A stretch of DNA of 64,000 nt from Saprospiraceae bacterium (GTDB taxonomy: Bacteria > Bacteroidota > Bacteroidia > Chitinophagales > Saprospiraceae). The stretch's first letter is position 1, and every line of letters begins with the position of its first letter. Under the pieces are notes generated by a model that ran no database searches, was not told the DNA's origin, and saw only the letters and a program-made list of their open reading frames with translations. The stretch lies in NCBI GenBank assembly GCA_016715245.1, contig JADKAS010000001.1, forward strand, positions 1 to 64,000. The letters run 5' to 3'. Below, in pieces: positions 19,608 to 28,393 of the stretch. Position numbers and translations under genes: made by a program.

Positions 19608-19928
19608 ATAGATGATAATATTCCAATTCAGGTTGCTAAGATAATATTATTTTACTAATCATCCATATTAGGCTTTAAATATATAATTTGGTAAAAATTT
19701 CTGACAACAACGGAGGGTTATGAATGATAAATAAACTTTGATATATTTAAAATAACGAAAGTAAATTATTTATCTTTGGACAATTAAATTGATCTTTTGT
19801 ATTGGAGAATTTTATTAATTTTACATAATGATGACAATCAAAACTTATCATGATATAAATCACTTTTTGAGAAAACTGTGCTTGTTACCTTGCACCTGAT
19901 TTGTAATTATTACATAATTATAACATAT
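19608..19928. other. Divergent intergenic region between isomerase and cbb3 operon
   Basis: A 321-bp AT-rich region with no gene. It contains TATCTTTG at 19771-19778 on the plus strand, matching TAnnTTTG, which would leave a leader of about 150 nt before ccoS. I searched for the FNR/CRP-type palindrome TTGATnnnnATCAA often found at cbb3 operons and found only half-sites (TTGAT near 19787). Confidence 0.4.
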
Positions 19929-20099
19929 ATGAAGATTATTTTATTTTTGATTATCATAAGCATAATTGTAGCAGGATCCTTTTTGGCAGCATTTTTTTGG
20001 GCTGTTAAATCAGGGCAGTATGATGATGATTATACACCCTCTCTCAGGATTTTACTTGATGATGACATTAAAGAAAATACGAAACAAAACAATTCTTAA
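19929..20099 (+). CDS. ccoS: cbb3-type oxidase assembly protein CcoS
   Basis: Small single-TM protein needed to load cofactors into cbb3 oxidase. From ATG 19929 it is 56 aa: MKIILFLIIISIIVAGSFL as the membrane helix, then FFWAVKSGQYDDDYTPSLRIL, the conserved CcoS motif (A-x-KSGQ-x-DD). An upstream in-frame TTG start at 19878 would add an unlikely 17-residue extension. It is 24 bp upstream of ccoNO and first in the operon; the copper ATPase gene ccoI that often precedes it is absent here. Confidence 0.9.
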   Translation: MKIILFLIIISIIVAGSFLAAFFWAVKSGQYDDDYTPSLRILLDDDIKENTKQNNS

Positions 20100-20123
20100 C
20101 CTAATAACTAAATCCTATTTTTT

Positions 20124-22262
20124 ATGGCAAACATGGAGACCTTTTATTACGACAACAAGATTGTGCGCAATTTTGCGATTGCTACGGTCGCCTTCGGAGT
20201 AATCGGGATGCTGGTCGGTATATTAATCGCATTCCAGCTCATATTTCCGGTATTAAATTTTGATACCTCATTCCTGACTTACGGACGATTGAGACCATTA
20301 CACACCAATGCGGTGATTTTTGCATTTGTGGGAAATGGTATTTTTACAGGAGTTTATTATTCATTACAACGTCTTTTAAAAACCAGAATGTACAGCGACC
20401 TCTTGTCCAATATACACTTCTGGGGTTGGCAACTCATCATATTATCTGCAGCGATCACACTTCCGCTGGGACTGACCAGCAGTAAGGAATATGCGGAATT
20501 GATATGGCCGATTGACATTGCCATTGCGTTGGTATGGATAGTTTTTGGTATTAATATGTTTATGACCATTATTAAAAGAAGGGAGCAACATTTATACGTT
20601 GCCATTTGGTTTTATATTGCCACATGGGTGACGGTAACGGTGCTCCACGTTTTTAATAACCTTCAGATTCCCACCAGCATGTTTCATGCGGTCAATGTTT
20701 TTGCTGGTGTCCAGGATGCTCTTATTCAATGGTGGTATGGTCACAATGCAGTAGCATTTTTTCTTACCACACCTTATTTGGGTTTGATGTATTATTTTAT
20801 GCCTAAGGCGGCAAACAGACCTGTTTATTCTTATAAACTATCCATTATCCACTTTTGGGCACTGATATTTATTTATATATGGGCAGGTCCTCACCACTTG
20901 TTGTATACCTCTCTACCTGACTGGGCACAATCATTAGGTACGGTATTTTCCATAATGTTGATTGCTCCATCCTGGGGCGGTATGCTGAATGGTCTATTGA
21001 CATTAAGAGGTGTCTGGGATAAAGTCAGAATAGATCCTGTATTGAAGTTTTTTGTTGTTGCCGTTACTGCATACGGTATGGCAACACTTGAAGGTCCACT
21101 GCTTTCTGTAAAATCCTTAAATGCGATAACGCACTATACAGACTGGACTATTGGTCACGTTCACATAGGAGCGCTTGGATGGAATGGTATGTTTACTTTT
21201 GGCATGTTGTACTGGTTATTTCCAAGAATATTCAATACACCGCTACATTCCTTAAAATTGGCAAACTACCATTTCTGGATTGGAACTCTGGGTATTTTGT
21301 TTTATGCTATTCCTTTGTATTGGGCAGGTTGGACACAAAGTTTGATGTGGAAACAATTTTCTCCGGATGGTTTTTTAGTGTACGGTAATTTCCTTGAAAC
21401 TGTAACACAGATTCTACCTATGTACCGTATCAGAGCTATAGGAGGAACGATTTATTTTGTAGGTGTCATCATAATGGTGTATAACCTTTGGAAAACAGCA
21501 GCTTCTGGTAAGTTGGTTGCCAATCAGGAAGCATCAGCGCCACCCCGAGAAGAACACATCGTCACTAAAGGTGAATACTGGCACAAATGGATAGAAAGAA
21601 AACCAATTCAGATGTTGGTTGTAAGTTTGGTGTTAATCTTGATTGGAGGTATTATTGAAATCATTCCAATGCTTACGATTGATAATAATATTCCAAAAAT
21701 TGCATCTGTCAAACCATATACGCCACTTGAATTGGAAGGACGAGATATTTATATCAGAGAAGGTTGTGTTGGTTGCCATTCTCAGATGGTAAGACCATTC
21801 AGGTCTGAAACTGAAAGGTATGGTGAATACTCCAAATCAGGAGAATTTATATATGACAGACCGTTCCTTTGGGGAAGTAAAAGAACTGGACCTGATCTTC
21901 ACAGACAGGGTGGTAAATACTCCGATGCATGGCATTATAACCATATGTGGGAGCCATCTTCTATGGCAGCTGGTTCCATTATGCCAAGGTATCCATGGTT
22001 ATTCAAAAATGAAATCAATACCAAATATACTGCGGCCAAAATTAAAGTTTTACAAACGCTGAATACGCCTTATCCTGACAATTATGCAGACAAGGCCGTG
22101 GCTGATCTGGAAATTCAGGCTAAAAAAATAGCATCCAATCTGGAAAAAGATAAAATCTCAATGGAAGGATTGGAGAAAAAAGAAATTATTGCCTTAATTG
22201 CTTATTTGCAAAGATTGGGCACCGACATTAAAGTGAAACCTGAATCTCAACCAACTAAATAA
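20124..22262 (+). CDS. ccoNO: cbb3-type cytochrome c oxidase, fused subunits I and II
   Basis: Catalytic core of the high-affinity terminal oxidase, reducing O2 to water with proton pumping in the inner membrane. The 712-aa chain joins CcoN (about residues 1-470, 12 membrane helices with histidine ligands in PLHTNAVIFAFVGNG, YGHNAVAFFL, GPHHLLYT and WTIGHVHIGALGWNG) to CcoO (about 490-712). CcoO has one membrane anchor and a haem c site CVGCH at residues 548-552 followed by QMVRPF. This N-O fusion is a known Bacteroidota arrangement. The reading frame is intact; ccoQ follows after 6 bp. Confidence 0.95.
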   Translation: MANMETFYYDNKIVRNFAIATVAFGVIGMLVGILIAFQLIFPVLNFDTSFLTYGRLRPLHTNAVIFAFVGNGIFTGVYYSLQRLLKTRMYSDLLSNIHFWGWQLIILSAAITLPLGLTSSKEYAELIWPIDIAIALVWIVFGINMFMTIIKRREQHLYVAIWFYIATWVTVTVLHVFNNLQIPTSMFHAVNVFAGVQDALIQWWYGHNAVAFFLTTPYLGLMYYFMPKAANRPVYSYKLSIIHFWALIFIYIWAGPHHLLYTSLPDWAQSLGTVFSIMLIAPSWGGMLNGLLTLRGVWDKVRIDPVLKFFVVAVTAYGMATLEGPLLSVKSLNAITHYTDWTIGHVHIGALGWNGMFTFGMLYWLFPRIFNTPLHSLKLANYHFWIGTLGILFYAIPLYWAGWTQSLMWKQFSPDGFLVYGNFLETVTQILPMYRIRAIGGTIYFVGVIIMVYNLWKTAASGKLVANQEASAPPREEHIVTKGEYWHKWIERKPIQMLVVSLVLILIGGIIEIIPMLTIDNNIPKIASVKPYTPLELEGRDIYIREGCVGCHSQMVRPFRSETERYGEYSKSGEFIYDRPFLWGSKRTGPDLHRQGGKYSDAWHYNHMWEPSSMAAGSIMPRYPWLFKNEINTKYTAAKIKVLQTLNTPYPDNYADKAVADLEIQAKKIASNLEKDKISMEGLEKKEIIALIAYLQRLGTDIKVKPESQPTK

Positions 22263-22268
22263 TTTATC

Positions 22269-22460
22269 ATGGCAAAATATATTATAGAATCAGCAGGTAA
22301 TGTAAATTGGATGGCATTATTTGCACTCATTACCTTCATGTTTGTTTTTTTAACTGGTGTTTATCTTGTGTTTATGAACAATAAAACTTTTATCCGTAAA
22401 ATGGAGAGTTTGCCATTAGATTCAAATGATGAATACCCACAAACGCCTTCCAATCAATAA
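22269..22460 (+). CDS. ccoQ: CcoQ-like cbb3 oxidase small subunit
   Basis: A 63-aa single-helix protein (ALFALITFMFVFLTGVYLVF, residues 17-36) with a short charged tail. By position between ccoNO and ccoP it is the CcoQ/FixQ-type subunit that stabilises the complex; sequence conservation in this subunit is always low, so the assignment is mainly positional. Confidence 0.75.
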   Translation: MAKYIIESAGNVNWMALFALITFMFVFLTGVYLVFMNNKTFIRKMESLPLDSNDEYPQTPSNQ

Positions 22461-22476
22461 TTTTAAAAATTTATCA

Positions 22477-23439
22477 ATGATGAATAAGCTTATATTTTTA
22501 ATTTCAATATATACTCTGGCATTATTTGCAGGTACCGGATTGTTTGCCCAGGATGCTCAGGCACCTGCCCCTGCGGCTGGAAGTAGTGCACTTGATCTTG
22601 CTTACAACAATATTTTAGTTATCATTGCCATATTGGTATTAGTAGGAGTAGTACTCGCTGGGCTCAATCTTGTATGGGCGCTGATTGAAATGCAGAAAAT
22701 CAAATTGTTGAATCAGTACGGACCTGAAATAATGGAAAAGGCAGGTTGGTCCAATAAAACTTCTTTATGGGGTACTATTTATGATAAACTTACAGGGTTA
22801 AAACCTTTGGAACAGGAAAAAGATGTGGAACTTGACCACAACTACGATGGCATCAGAGAACTAGATAATTCTTTGCCTCCTTGGTGGGTCTATTTGTTTT
22901 ATATTACTATTTTCTGGGGATTGGGTTATCTCGTATATTATCACATGGGAGATTGGGGCAAAAATCAGGAGCAGGAATATATTGCTGCTATAGAAGATGC
23001 AGAAGTACAGAAAGCAGCATTCCTTTCTACCCAGGCAGATTTGGTTGATGAAAAATCAGTTACCATATTGACTGATGAAGCTTCCATTGCAGAGGGTAAG
23101 GAAGTTTATTTGGCTAATTGTATTGCATGTCACGGCGCCAATGGTGAAGGAAATGCAGTAGGTCCCAATCTTACAGATAAATATTGGATACATGGAGGAA
23201 GTATACAAAATGTTTTTTCTACCATTAAATATGGTGTGGTGGAAAAAGGTATGCAATCCTGGCAATCGCAAATACGTCCGCAAGTCATTCAAAAAGTAGC
23301 AAGTTATATTATGTCCATGCAGGGCAGCAATCCGGCGAATGCCAAAGAACCTCAGGGAGTATTGTATGATGCTGCAGCTGAAGTTATGGCCAAGGACACT
23401 GTAAAGACAGACACCTTGTCAACGGATAATGCAAAATAA
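22477..23439 (+). CDS. ccoP: cbb3-type oxidase subunit III, mono-haem CcoP
   Basis: Membrane-bound c-type cytochrome delivering electrons to ccoNO. From ATG 22477 it is about 320 aa: an N-terminal helix with signal-like sequence (residues 5-23), a second helix (about 45-67), the FixP_N region LPPWWVYLFYITIFWG with a third helix, then one cytochrome c domain with CIACH at residues 215-219 and WIHGGSIQNVFSTI. Only one CxxCH exists, while proteobacterial CcoP has two. The extended start at 22426 is rejected because 22477 follows a ribosome-binding-like region and begins a clear leader. Confidence 0.9.
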   Translation: MMNKLIFLISIYTLALFAGTGLFAQDAQAPAPAAGSSALDLAYNNILVIIAILVLVGVVLAGLNLVWALIEMQKIKLLNQYGPEIMEKAGWSNKTSLWGTIYDKLTGLKPLEQEKDVELDHNYDGIRELDNSLPPWWVYLFYITIFWGLGYLVYYHMGDWGKNQEQEYIAAIEDAEVQKAAFLSTQADLVDEKSVTILTDEASIAEGKEVYLANCIACHGANGEGNAVGPNLTDKYWIHGGSIQNVFSTIKYGVVEKGMQSWQSQIRPQVIQKVASYIMSMQGSNPANAKEPQGVLYDAAAEVMAKDTVKTDTLSTDNAK

Positions 23440-23467
23440 AATAAATAGTTAAAACAGAATTTGGATA

Positions 23468-24979
23468 ATGGCTGAGTTTGATTTTTATAATGAGGAATTC
23501 AGAGATTCCATAGCAACTGTAGATAAAGAAGGAAAAAGGATATGGATATATCCAAAAAAGCCAAAAGGTAAATTTTACAATTACAGAAACCTTTTAGCTT
23601 ATTTCTACATCGCCTTGTTTCTCGTTCTCCCCTTTATAAAAATCAAAGGTCAGCCATTTATTCTTTTAAATATCCTGGAAAGAAAGTTTGTACTTTTCGG
23701 GGTTTATTTTATGCCTCAGGATTTTTATCTCTTTGCCATTGGCATGTTGATCCTGATGGTTTTTATTATTCTTTTTACCGTCATTTACGGAAGGTTGTTT
23801 TGTGGGTGGATATGCCCTCAAACCATTTTCATGGAACTCGTTTTCCGACGCATAGAATATTGGATTGAAGGGGATTATAAGGATCAGAAAAGGTTGAATG
23901 ACGCTCCTTTGGAAGGCAGTAAAATATATAAAAAGTTGTTGAAACACACCCTCTTTTTAGCAATTTCCATTGTCATTTCAAATTATTTTCTGGCCTATAT
24001 AATAGGTATGGACGAAGTATTGAAGATTATTTCAGAGCCGGTTTCACTACATCTTGGCGGATTTGTGGCCATGATTATTTTTTCTTTCGTTTTTTACGGT
24101 GTTTTTGCCCGACTAAGAGAACAAGTCTGCACAACCATTTGTCCTTATGGTCGCCTTCAGGGCGTCTTACTGGATCAAAAGTCGCTGGTAGTTGCCTACG
24201 ATTATGTGCGGGGAGAACCCAGAGGTAAAATCACTAAAGATTCAAAAACCTTCGTATCGGAAAAAATCCAATCTTCACCTGCAGCCTATGAAACGATTCC
24301 ATTGGAAAAAGTATCTGAAAATTCTGCCACAGATGCAACTTCTATATTTCAAAAAAATCTGAAAGGAGATTGTGTTGATTGTAAATTATGTATTCATGTG
24401 TGTCCAACAGGAATCGACATTCGAAACGGAACACAGCTTGAATGTGTCAATTGTACGGCTTGTATGGATGCCTGCGATGAAGTAATGGAAAAAGTAAAAA
24501 GGCCGACAGGTTTAATACGAATTGACAGTATTGAAGGAATTGAAAAAGGCAAAAGAAACGTATGGAATGGTCGTGTTTTGGCGTATACTGTAGTACTGGT
24601 TTTGTTGATTGCTTTGGAAATATTGTTGTTTTCTGTGAGGGGTTCTATTGAAGTGTTGCTGTTGAGAACGCCGGGACTTACCGCCATAGAAAAGAAAGAG
24701 GGATATATCAGCAACCTTTATAACTATACCATGATCAATAAAACACCTGATAACATCATAGCGAGATTCAGGTTGTCAAATAGTAACGGCATTATTGAAA
24801 TGGTTGGCAAGGAAGAAGTGACCGTCATACAGTCAAAAAAATCCTCAGGATCCTTATTTCTCCATTTCCCTAAAAATCAGGTTGATCCCGGAAAAAATAA
24901 TGTCATTGTTGAGGTGATTGACAAAGAAGGAAAAGTGATAGAAACCGTTAAGACCACATTTTTTGGACCTCCGCGATAA
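23468..24979 (+). CDS. ccoG: Cytochrome c oxidase accessory protein CcoG
   Basis: Membrane ferredoxin-like protein (RdxA/FixG family) needed for cbb3 oxidase assembly, thought to reduce copper. At 503 aa it has several membrane helices, the FixG motifs GRLFCGWICPQTIFMELVFR and CTTICPYGRLQGVL, and two 4Fe-4S clusters in GDCVDCKLCIHVCPTGID and ECVNCTACMDACDEV. The C-terminal part (about 400-500) is the Ig-like FixG_C domain. It is intact and lies in the expected order ccoP-ccoG-ccoH. Confidence 0.95.
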   Translation: MAEFDFYNEEFRDSIATVDKEGKRIWIYPKKPKGKFYNYRNLLAYFYIALFLVLPFIKIKGQPFILLNILERKFVLFGVYFMPQDFYLFAIGMLILMVFIILFTVIYGRLFCGWICPQTIFMELVFRRIEYWIEGDYKDQKRLNDAPLEGSKIYKKLLKHTLFLAISIVISNYFLAYIIGMDEVLKIISEPVSLHLGGFVAMIIFSFVFYGVFARLREQVCTTICPYGRLQGVLLDQKSLVVAYDYVRGEPRGKITKDSKTFVSEKIQSSPAAYETIPLEKVSENSATDATSIFQKNLKGDCVDCKLCIHVCPTGIDIRNGTQLECVNCTACMDACDEVMEKVKRPTGLIRIDSIEGIEKGKRNVWNGRVLAYTVVLVLLIALEILLFSVRGSIEVLLLRTPGLTAIEKKEGYISNLYNYTMINKTPDNIIARFRLSNSNGIIEMVGKEEVTVIQSKKSSGSLFLHFPKNQVDPGKNNVIVEVIDKEGKVIETVKTTFFGPPR

Positions 24980-25043
24980 TGAAATTTTGGAAAACTAATC
25001 ATTCTATACTTTTGTTATTACAAAATCATTAATTACCGCACAT

Positions 25044-25490
25044 ATGAAGTTTAATTGGGGAACAGGAATTGCTATTTTTTTAATACTATTTATTGGCGCC
25101 TTAATTTGGGTGTTGTACCAGTCACGGCAAGTTGACAACAGTTTAGTTTCAGATACCTATTATCAAGAAGATTTGATGTATCAAAAAAAATATGAAAAAT
25201 TGGAAAATTACGCAAAATTGACGGAAAAGGTAAATATTCAATTTACTGCCGGAGATAAAAATATCCTCATAAAATTTCCGGTGGAAGAGGGTAGAAAACA
25301 TTCCGGAACCATTACACTTTACCGGGCGAACAAAATCAGTGAGGATAAAATGATTCCGTTTTCTCTTCTGCAGGATTCCATATTTTCCATCCCGGTAGAA
25401 GGTCTGGATTCCGGTAAATGGTCTTTGAAAATGGATTGGAAATGGGGTGAAACCTCTTTGTTTTCGGAACAGCTTATTGTCATTCCTTAA
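25044..25490 (+). CDS. ccoH: FixH/CcoH family protein
   Basis: Single-pass membrane protein of the FixH family, implicated in copper handling and assembly of cbb3 oxidase. At 148 aa it has an N-terminal anchor (GIAIFLILFIGALIWVLY, residues 8-25), then the conserved SDTYYQEDLMYQKKYEK segment and a periplasmic beta domain ending in LKMDWKWGETSLFSEQ. It lies 64 bp after ccoG and 2 bp before the TauE/SafE gene. Confidence 0.9.
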   Translation: MKFNWGTGIAIFLILFIGALIWVLYQSRQVDNSLVSDTYYQEDLMYQKKYEKLENYAKLTEKVNIQFTAGDKNILIKFPVEEGRKHSGTITLYRANKISEDKMIPFSLLQDSIFSIPVEGLDSGKWSLKMDWKWGETSLFSEQLIVIP

Positions 25491-25492
25491 TC

Positions 25493-26191
25493 ATGTATTA
25501 TATAGCCTTTACATTAGGGCTTTTTGGAAGTCTGCATTGTCTGGGTATGTGCGGCCCACTTGCACTTGCAGCACAAGGCGTGCGGTCTGATCAAAATCAC
25601 TTGATGTGGTTAAAAGCTTTTGTATATAATGGCGGCAGGGCATTTTCTTATATCATTCTTGGGCTTGTTTTTGGACTTTTCGGGAGTTTCCTTGCTTTAA
25701 CCGGATATCAAAAAGGTATTAGTATATTATCAGGGCTGGTTCTGGTGGGAATATTTGTTTTCAATCTTCAGCCGGATGAGGTTATCAACAGGATTCCGTT
25801 ATTTAGAAAAGGATTATCCCTGATTCAGAAAAATTTTGGAAAGTGGATGGCAGGCAATGAATTGTCTTCGAGAATGGTACTTGGTGTATTAAATGGTTTT
25901 TTGCCTTGCGGCATGGTCTATATAGCGCTGGCAGGTTCTTTGAGTCTTCAGAATATTTGGGGGTCGATGGGTTTTATGCTCTTTTTTGCCTTGGGTACAT
26001 TTCCGGCGATGATAGGAATTATGGTGGCCGGAAAATGGTTTCAACACCGATGGAGGTTTGGACTTCAGAAGATATATCCTTTTGTCTCTTTGGGATTGGG
26101 TTTGTATTTGATGTACAGGGGGTTTTTTTCTACTACTCCTTTACAGCTTAACTTTATTGAAGCATTGAATAATCCTGTTATGTGCCATTAA
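25493..26191 (+). CDS. Sulfite exporter TauE/SafE family protein (cbb3-linked)
   Basis: A 232-aa inner-membrane protein with about six helices. The opening FTLGLFGSLHCLGMCGPLALA with His-Cys-x3-Cys, and the second NGFLPCGMVYIALAGSL, are the signature of the TauE/SafE subgroup found at the end of cbb3 oxidase operons. A role in copper delivery or cytochrome maturation is inferred from that context, not shown. Its last 14 bp overlap tail-to-tail with the stop end of the histidine kinase gene. Confidence 0.8.
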   Translation: MYYIAFTLGLFGSLHCLGMCGPLALAAQGVRSDQNHLMWLKAFVYNGGRAFSYIILGLVFGLFGSFLALTGYQKGISILSGLVLVGIFVFNLQPDEVINRIPLFRKGLSLIQKNFGKWMAGNELSSRMVLGVLNGFLPCGMVYIALAGSLSLQNIWGSMGFMLFFALGTFPAMIGIMVAGKWFQHRWRFGLQKIYPFVSLGLGLYLMYRGFFSTTPLQLNFIEALNNPVMCH

Positions 26192-27287
26192 AAGTTTTGG
26201 TTCCCTCCCCATTTTTGACCTGTTTCTTTTTTGGTTTTCCCAAAGTAAAGTTGAACGTTGAGCCTATTCCGGGTGTTGATCTCACCTTTATAGATTGCCC
26301 GTGTGCTTCAATAATGTGTTTGACGATAGAAAGACCAAGTCCCGAACCTCCTTGTTTCCTGCTTCTGCTGGCATCCACTCTGTAAAACCTGTCGAATAAA
26401 TGTTTTAAGTGGTGTTCTTCAATACCAATGCCATTATCAGAAACTTCTATCAATACTTTTTTGTCCATATCATAAAAAGATACTTTGGTTGTACCGTTTT
26501 CATTTCCATATTTGATAGAGTTTACCAGTAAATTACTAATGACCTGTCGTATGGAGTCTTTATCACCAACCACCTTAAATGGTTGTGAAGCACCTTCTTT
26601 AAAAAGCAGTTTAATTCTTTTTTCTTTGGCTATAGGTTCGAGATCTATAAAAATATCTGAAACCAATTCCCTTATGTCAAATTGCTGAGCGTCCATTTCA
26701 AATTGACCTGATTCCAGTTTGCTGATGATGTCAAGATCTTCAACAATATTCTGAAGCCTTTCGACATTTTCAGATGCCCTTTTCAGATATTTTATATTAA
26801 TATTTTTGTCTTCCAGTCCGCCATCCAGTAGGGTATGTAGATATGCCTGAATAGAAAAAATGGGTGTTTTTAATTCATGTGAAATATTTCCTACATAATT
26901 TTTTCTGTATTCCTCAAGTGATTTTAGGGTAGCTATCTCATTTTTCGTATTTGTCGCCCATTCTACTACATTGGAATTAACATCAGAAATACTTTTTTCA
27001 TGAAATTTTTTAAGATCTTCTCCGATTTGATCTTTTTTGTTTTCATTGATGATTTTATATATGAGTTTGATTCTTCTGAAGATGTATTGCTCCAGTAACA
27101 ATCTGATTAAAATAAAATTGATAATAAAAATAAAAACGGCAAAAAGACAAATAGAAAATATATTTATTTTTGCACCACTGATAAAAAGCAATACAACACT
27201 GATTACACAAATAAGTGTTACAAAAAAGGTAATCAGAAAGGTGATCTGTCTGATTGTTATGTTTTTAAATATAAGATTAAAATTCAA
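26178..27287 (-). CDS. PhoR-like sensor histidine kinase
   Basis: Inner-membrane sensor kinase, 369 aa. Two membrane helices (about residues 13-37 and 42-65) are separated by almost no periplasmic loop, so the signal may be sensed in or at the membrane. HisKA has the phosphoacceptor His137 in NISHELKTPIFS. The ATPase domain has the N box SNLLVNSIKYG, G1 VSDNGIGIEE and G2 GGSGLGLSIVKHI. It overlaps the upstream response regulator gene by 11 bp, giving a translationally coupled two-component pair. The signal and regulon are unknown. Confidence 0.92.
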   Translation of the reverse strand: MNFNLIFKNITIRQITFLITFFVTLICVISVVLLFISGAKINIFSICLFAVFIFIINFILIRLLLEQYIFRRIKLIYKIINENKKDQIGEDLKKFHEKSISDVNSNVVEWATNTKNEIATLKSLEEYRKNYVGNISHELKTPIFSIQAYLHTLLDGGLEDKNINIKYLKRASENVERLQNIVEDLDIISKLESGQFEMDAQQFDIRELVSDIFIDLEPIAKEKRIKLLFKEGASQPFKVVGDKDSIRQVISNLLVNSIKYGNENGTTKVSFYDMDKKVLIEVSDNGIGIEEHHLKHLFDRFYRVDASRSRKQGGSGLGLSIVKHIIEAHGQSIKVRSTPGIGSTFNFTLGKPKKKQVKNGEGTKTFNGT

Positions 27288-27963
27288 ACTTATAACCTAC
27301 GCCTTTTAAAGTGTGAATAAATTCATTGCCAATTTTTTCTCTCAGTTTTCTTATATGAACGTCTATGGTCCGATCTCCGACAATCACATCGTTGCCCCAG
27401 ATTTTTGTTAAAATTTCACTTCGCTTAAAAACTTTGCCTGGTTTCGAAGCAAGCAGTGTCAATAACTCAAATTCCTTTTTGGCCAATCCGGTGTCAAGCC
27501 CGTTTACAAGCACTTTAAATTGTTCAAAATCAATATGAAGTTTACCAAAGGTAGCAATATTTTGGTTTTCCTGTTTATTCAGTTCAACATGTCTTCTTAA
27601 TATTGCATTGATACGTGACTTTAGCACATTTGGTTTTATAGGTTTGTTTATAAAATCATCACCTCCGCTGTCCAAAGCTGAAATTTGTGTAAACGCTTCA
27701 GATCTTGCGGTGAGGAATGCTATCAATGTTGACTTAAATTTTGGATTACTTTTTAATTTCTGACAGACTTCGATACCATCCATTTTTGGCATCATGATAT
27801 CGAGAATAATAAGATGAGGCTCAAACTCTTCTGCAATTTGTATTCCTTTCTGTCCATCATTGGCTGTGACCACCTGATAACCTTCTTTTTCGAGATTGTA
27901 ACTCAAAACTTCAAGGATGTCATCTTCGTCATCAACAATCAGAATTCTGGCTTTATTATCCAT
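27277..27963 (-). CDS. PhoB/OmpR-type response regulator
   Basis: Receiver plus winged-helix DNA-binding regulator, 228 aa from ATG 27963 (MDNKARILIVDDEDD). The acidic pocket is Asp11/Asp12, the phosphorylation site Asp55 in LIILDIMMPKMDG, and the switch Thr and Lys lie in FLTARSEAF and INKPIKPNVL. The C-terminal DNA-binding domain ends in DRTIDVHIRKLREKIG and LKGVGYKFEF. The apparent earlier start at 27984 is TTG inside the -7 promoter box, so it is rejected. It partners the overlapping kinase. Confidence 0.93.
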   Translation of the reverse strand: MDNKARILIVDDEDDILEVLSYNLEKEGYQVVTANDGQKGIQIAEEFEPHLIILDIMMPKMDGIEVCQKLKSNPKFKSTLIAFLTARSEAFTQISALDSGGDDFINKPIKPNVLKSRINAILRRHVELNKQENQNIATFGKLHIDFEQFKVLVNGLDTGLAKKEFELLTLLASKPGKVFKRSEILTKIWGNDVIVGDRTIDVHIRKLREKIGNEFIHTLKGVGYKFEF

Positions 27964-27981
27964 AAATTTAAATATTATTTG

Positions 27982-28013
27982 CAAAAGTAACCACTCAAGT
28001 AAGAAACAGCCAA
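27982..28013 (-). promoter_or_regulatory. Promoter of the two-component operon
   Basis: On the minus strand TTG (complement of 28011-28013), a 21-bp spacer and TACTTTTG (complement of 27982-27989) match the Bacteroidota promoter. The box ends 18 nt before the response regulator ATG at 27963, so the leader is very short. Confidence 0.6.
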
Positions 28014-28069
28014 AATATCATATTATCTTATTGTTAATTATCTTCCTATATTTTTGTTTTCTGTTATCT

Positions 28070-28267
28070 TTAATTTGATTTAATACTGTCTTTTATTTCA
28101 ATACTTGCTCCTTCTGCCATACTTTCAGCCAGATAAATATCTTCAAGGAGGGAGACGATTTTTTGTTTTTCCATGGGAAGTTCTACTGACTTTTTTTTGC
28201 AGGAGGACAATTGAATGATGGTGGTCAGCAAAATACAAAAAAGAGAAACATAATAAAAACTTTTCAA
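28070..28267 (-). CDS. Short lipoprotein, DUF4296-like
   Basis: A 65-aa predicted lipoprotein: hydrophobic leader (residues 5-20) and lipobox LSSC, followed by KKK. Then comes EKQKIVSLLEDIYLAESMAEG, a helix resembling the start of DUF4296 proteins of Bacteroidota. Those are usually about twice as long, so this copy looks truncated after KDSIKSN. I did not find a convincing continuation in another frame downstream. Function unknown. Confidence 0.55.
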   Translation of the reverse strand: MKSFYYVSLFCILLTTIIQLSSCKKKSVELPMEKQKIVSLLEDIYLAESMAEGASIEIKDSIKSN

Positions 28268-28379
28268 GGCTGTCTTGTTTTATAAATTGGGAAAGTGTAA
28301 AATTAAAACAATCTTGTTCAATTCTTCAGAAAAAGTGTCGTTTTTAATTCTATTTTACCAATAACTTGAAAGTCTTGCG

Positions 28380-28387
28380 TACCTTTG
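28380..28387 (+). promoter_or_regulatory. -7 box of aroC, near-leaderless
   Basis: TACCTTTG matches TAnnTTTG and ends only 6 nt before the aroC ATG at 28394. If transcription begins 4-6 nt after the box as usual, the mRNA would have virtually no 5' leader and no Shine-Dalgarno site. Confidence 0.55.
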
Positions 28388-28393
28388 TAGCCT

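Noticed and set aside
19780..19928. FNR/CRP-type site before the cbb3 operon
   Set aside because: Only a TTGAT half-site is present; no second half at the required spacing.
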